Source of the DNA: Clostridia bacterium | GTDB lineage: Bacteria > Bacillota_A > Clostridia > Oscillospirales > CAG-272 | Assembly (NCBI GenBank): GCA_017445115.1 | Contig: JAFSUU010000081.1 | Location: 1-7,201 of the forward strand | Direction of reading: 5' to 3' | DNA length: 7,201 bases | In this document: positions 6,491-7,201 of the stretch, one piece after another | How the letters are laid out: each line of letters opens with the position of its first letter | Numbering within the stretch: the first letter of the stretch is position 1 | Made by a program: the position numbers and the translations under genes | The notes under the pieces: model-generated | Databases searched by the model: none | The model's input: only the letters and a program-made list of their open reading frames with translations | Told to the model about the DNA's origin: nothing

Positions 6491-6838
6491 TTATTCGTTT
6501 ATTGCCTTTGCGGTATTGATAGAAGAAATAAGAATCTTTTTGACTTCCACGCACTTCTCAAGAATTGTTTTATTTGAATAATACCCGCTCTCGAGCAGAA
6601 GTTCGATCCAGTATTCGGTTTCCGAGCATTCTTTCAGCGCGATCTGAAGCTTTGCAATAAAGTCCGCCGTGCCGTGCGCATACTGCGCTTCGCGCACGTT
6701 CGCGCCGATCGACGTGCCGGAACGTAAATACTGATTGATAAGCGCACTTTCACACTTTGAAACCCTTAATTCCTTGCAAACCTTGATAACTTCCAACGCG
6801 AGTTCTTTCGATTTGATCATCAACGGACTGTCGTACAT
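6491..6838 (-). CDS. Four-helix-bundle protein (S23/IVS-protein family, avd-like)
   Basis: The 115-residue protein carries the full signature of the 23S rRNA intervening-sequence / TIGR02436 four-helix-bundle family: KSKELALEVIKVCKEL in helix 1, then INQYLRSGTSIGANVREAQ, ADFIAKLQIALKECSETEYW and IELLLESGYY. Four amphipathic helices fit the whole length, and known members form pentamers with a basic surface. Relatives include Avd of diversity-generating retroelements, which binds reverse transcriptase and RNA, but no reverse transcriptase or template/variable repeat lies here. A nucleic-acid-binding role is inferred from the family. The longer open frame begins at a GTG at 6880 inside repeat sequence; the ATG at 6838 is preferred because AAAGGAG lies nine bases before it and homologs begin there. 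No strong terminator follows, only a weak AT hairpin (6417-6433). No convincing promoter is visible, so it may be reached by readthrough from the tRNA-Arg gene. Confidence 0.88.
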   Translation of the reverse strand: MYDSPLMIKSKELALEVIKVCKELRVSKCESALINQYLRSGTSIGANVREAQYAHGTADFIAKLQIALKECSETEYWIELLLESGYYSNKTILEKCVEVKKILISSINTAKAINE

Positions 6839-6847
6839 TTTCCTTTT

Positions 6848-6854
6848 CTCCTTT
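6848..6854 (-). promoter_or_regulatory. Ribosome binding site that fixes the four-helix gene start
   Basis: Minus-strand AAAGGAG (6854-6848) is followed by nine purine-rich bases and the ATG at 6838. Nothing comparable lies upstream of the GTG at 6880. Confidence 0.8.
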
Positions 6855-6936
6855 GTTTCTTCTACTTCTTCACTATTCACTCTTACTTCTTACCTTCCAA
6901 AAATCCTGCGCGGGAAGGAACGAAGGGGAAAGAATC

Positions 6937-6971
6937 AGTGAATAGTGAATAGTGAAGAGTGAAGAGTGAAT
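6937..6971. repeat. Five tandem copies of a 7-bp unit AGTGAA(T/G)
   Basis: The units are AGTGAAT (6937), AGTGAAT (6944), AGTGAAG (6951), AGTGAAG (6958) and AGTGAAT (6965). An inverted copy of two units lies at 6867-6881 and matches 6944-6958 over 15 bp. The unit is not in any credible gene. Its number could vary by slipped-strand replication. Confidence 0.85.
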
Positions 6972-6975
6972 AAGG

Positions 6976-7005
6976 AAAAATCCCGCGCTGTCGCGCAGGA
7001 TTTTT
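6976..7005 (-). terminator. Terminator of tRNA-Arg, sharing the CCA terminal base
   Basis: On the minus strand AAAAATCCTGCGCG pairs with CGCGGGATTTTT (7005-6993 with 6988-6976), with one A-C mismatch, around the loop GACA. The right arm ends in five T. The first base of the stem is the A of the encoded CCA, so there is no spacer between the mature tRNA end and the terminator. Confidence 0.8.
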
Positions 7006-7081
7006 GGCCCGCCCTACAGGATTCGAACCTGCGACCATCGGAATCGGAATCCGGTACTCTATCCAGCTGAGCTAAAGGCGG
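7005..7081 (-). tRNA. tRNA-Arg (anticodon CCG), CCA encoded
   Basis: The minus strand folds into a complete cloverleaf of 77 bases. The acceptor CCGCCTT/AGGGCGG (7081-7075 with 7015-7009) has one T-G pair. The D stem is GCTC/GAGT with loop AGCTGGATA. The anticodon stem CCGGA/TCCGA has a C-A mismatch at its outer pair (27-43). The anticodon loop TTCCGAT carries the anticodon CCG (7047-7045), which reads CGG. The variable loop is TGGTC, and the T arm is GCAGG-TTCGAAT-CCTGT. The discriminator base is G and is followed directly by CCA (7007-7005). The gene is transcribed leftward from its own promoter and followed at once by a terminator. Confidence 0.95.
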
Positions 7082-7091
7082 TCATTGCGTC

Positions 7092-7123
7092 CGCGTTTGC
7101 GAACGTCCGGTTCGCGTTTGCGA
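7092..7123. repeat. 11-bp direct repeat and hairpin in the tRNA leader
   Basis: CGCGTTTGCGA occurs at 7092-7102 and 7113-7123. Between and overlapping them, GCGAAC (7099-7104) and GTTCGC (7110-7115) form a 6-bp stem with a 5-base loop. It lies in the leader of about 44 bases between the tRNA promoter and the mature 5' end, and may influence processing by RNase P or may be a remnant of a repeat. Confidence 0.6.
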
Positions 7124-7131
7124 GCCAATCT

Positions 7132-7160
7132 ATTGTATCACAGACTTTTTATTTTGTAAA
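7132..7160 (-). promoter_or_regulatory. Promoter of the tRNA-Arg gene
   Basis: On the minus strand TTTACA (7160-7155) and TACAAT (7137-7132), each five of six, are separated by 17 bases. A TG at the extended -10 position (TGATACAAT) strengthens it. Transcription would start near 7125. The remaining bases to the window end (7161-7201) show no feature. Confidence 0.8.
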
Positions 7161-7201
7161 GACGAAATTTGATTAAAAAACACATGACGCGGAAGAAAAA
7201 A

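Larger units (their letters stand above)
6897..7007. repeat. 16-bp perfect inverted repeat that includes the tRNA CCA end
   Basis: CCAAAAATCCTGCGCG at 6897-6912 is the exact reverse complement of 6992-7007. The right copy begins inside the 3' end of tRNA-Arg: on the minus strand its first bases are the C-C-A of the mature end. A 79-base interval separates the arms and contains the heptad repeat and the left arm of the tRNA terminator. The right copy can thus pair either with 6976-6988 (local terminator hairpin, one mismatch) or with 6897-6912 (perfect, more distant). Confidence 0.85.

Noticed and set aside
6491..6838. Part of a diversity-generating retroelement
   Set aside because: The protein is avd-like, but no reverse transcriptase and no template/variable repeat pair is visible in the window.
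6491..6838. Intervening sequence within a 23S rRNA gene
   Set aside because: The family occurs in such sequences, but the flanks here are an XRE gene and a tRNA gene, with no rRNA sequence recognised.
6839..6880. Longer start (GTG at 6880) for the four-helix gene
   Set aside because: The extra 14 residues come from repeat and purine-rich leader sequence. AAAGGAG nine bases before ATG 6838 and the usual family length favour the shorter protein.

Overview
The window looks like a piece of a chromosome or metagenomic contig from a gut- or rumen-type Clostridia (Bacillota), possibly Oscillospiraceae-like. The pointers are Gram-positive-style lipoprotein solute-binding proteins with a long acidic linker, GGAG-type ribosome binding sites, sigma-A-like promoters with 17-base spacers, a CCA-encoding tRNA gene, a S23/avd-like four-helix-bundle protein and a clustered-hairpin intergenic repeat. 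The assignment is inference; no marker gene fixes the taxon.

Left part (1-2842, + strand): the 3' end of one lipoprotein-type gene, its terminator, a strong promoter, and a complete 771-residue extracellular solute-binding lipoprotein. The two proteins share a C-terminal domain, so they are tandem paralogs transcribed separately. No permease or ATPase gene lies in the window.

Middle (2801-5060): a 19-bp perfect palindrome serves as a shared terminator between the solute-binding gene and a convergent YdcF/SanA-type (DUF218) membrane protein. The latter is interrupted by one in-frame TAA but is otherwise full length. Its promoter is back to back with that of a complete membrane HD-GYP protein (seven predicted membrane helices, coiled coil, intact HD-GYP motifs), a probable cyclic-di-GMP phosphodiesterase.

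Right part (5061-7201): an approximately 200-base array of small hairpins whose 9-base separators switch to the opposite orientation halfway, so that they can pair with one another. It ends in a hairpin that doubles as terminator for a leftward XRE-family regulator. Further right lie a leftward four-helix-bundle protein gene, a tandem 7-bp repeat, and a leftward tRNA-Arg(CCG) whose encoded CCA end is part of its own terminator stem and of a second, perfect 16-bp inverted repeat. Two gene starts (XRE and four-helix) are placed downstream of the longest ORF start on ribosome-binding-site evidence.

The genes do not form one operon; almost every unit has its own promoter or terminator. The best candidates for something undescribed are the mirrored hairpin array with its conserved-looking flank, and the repeat/tRNA/four-helix cluster at the right end.
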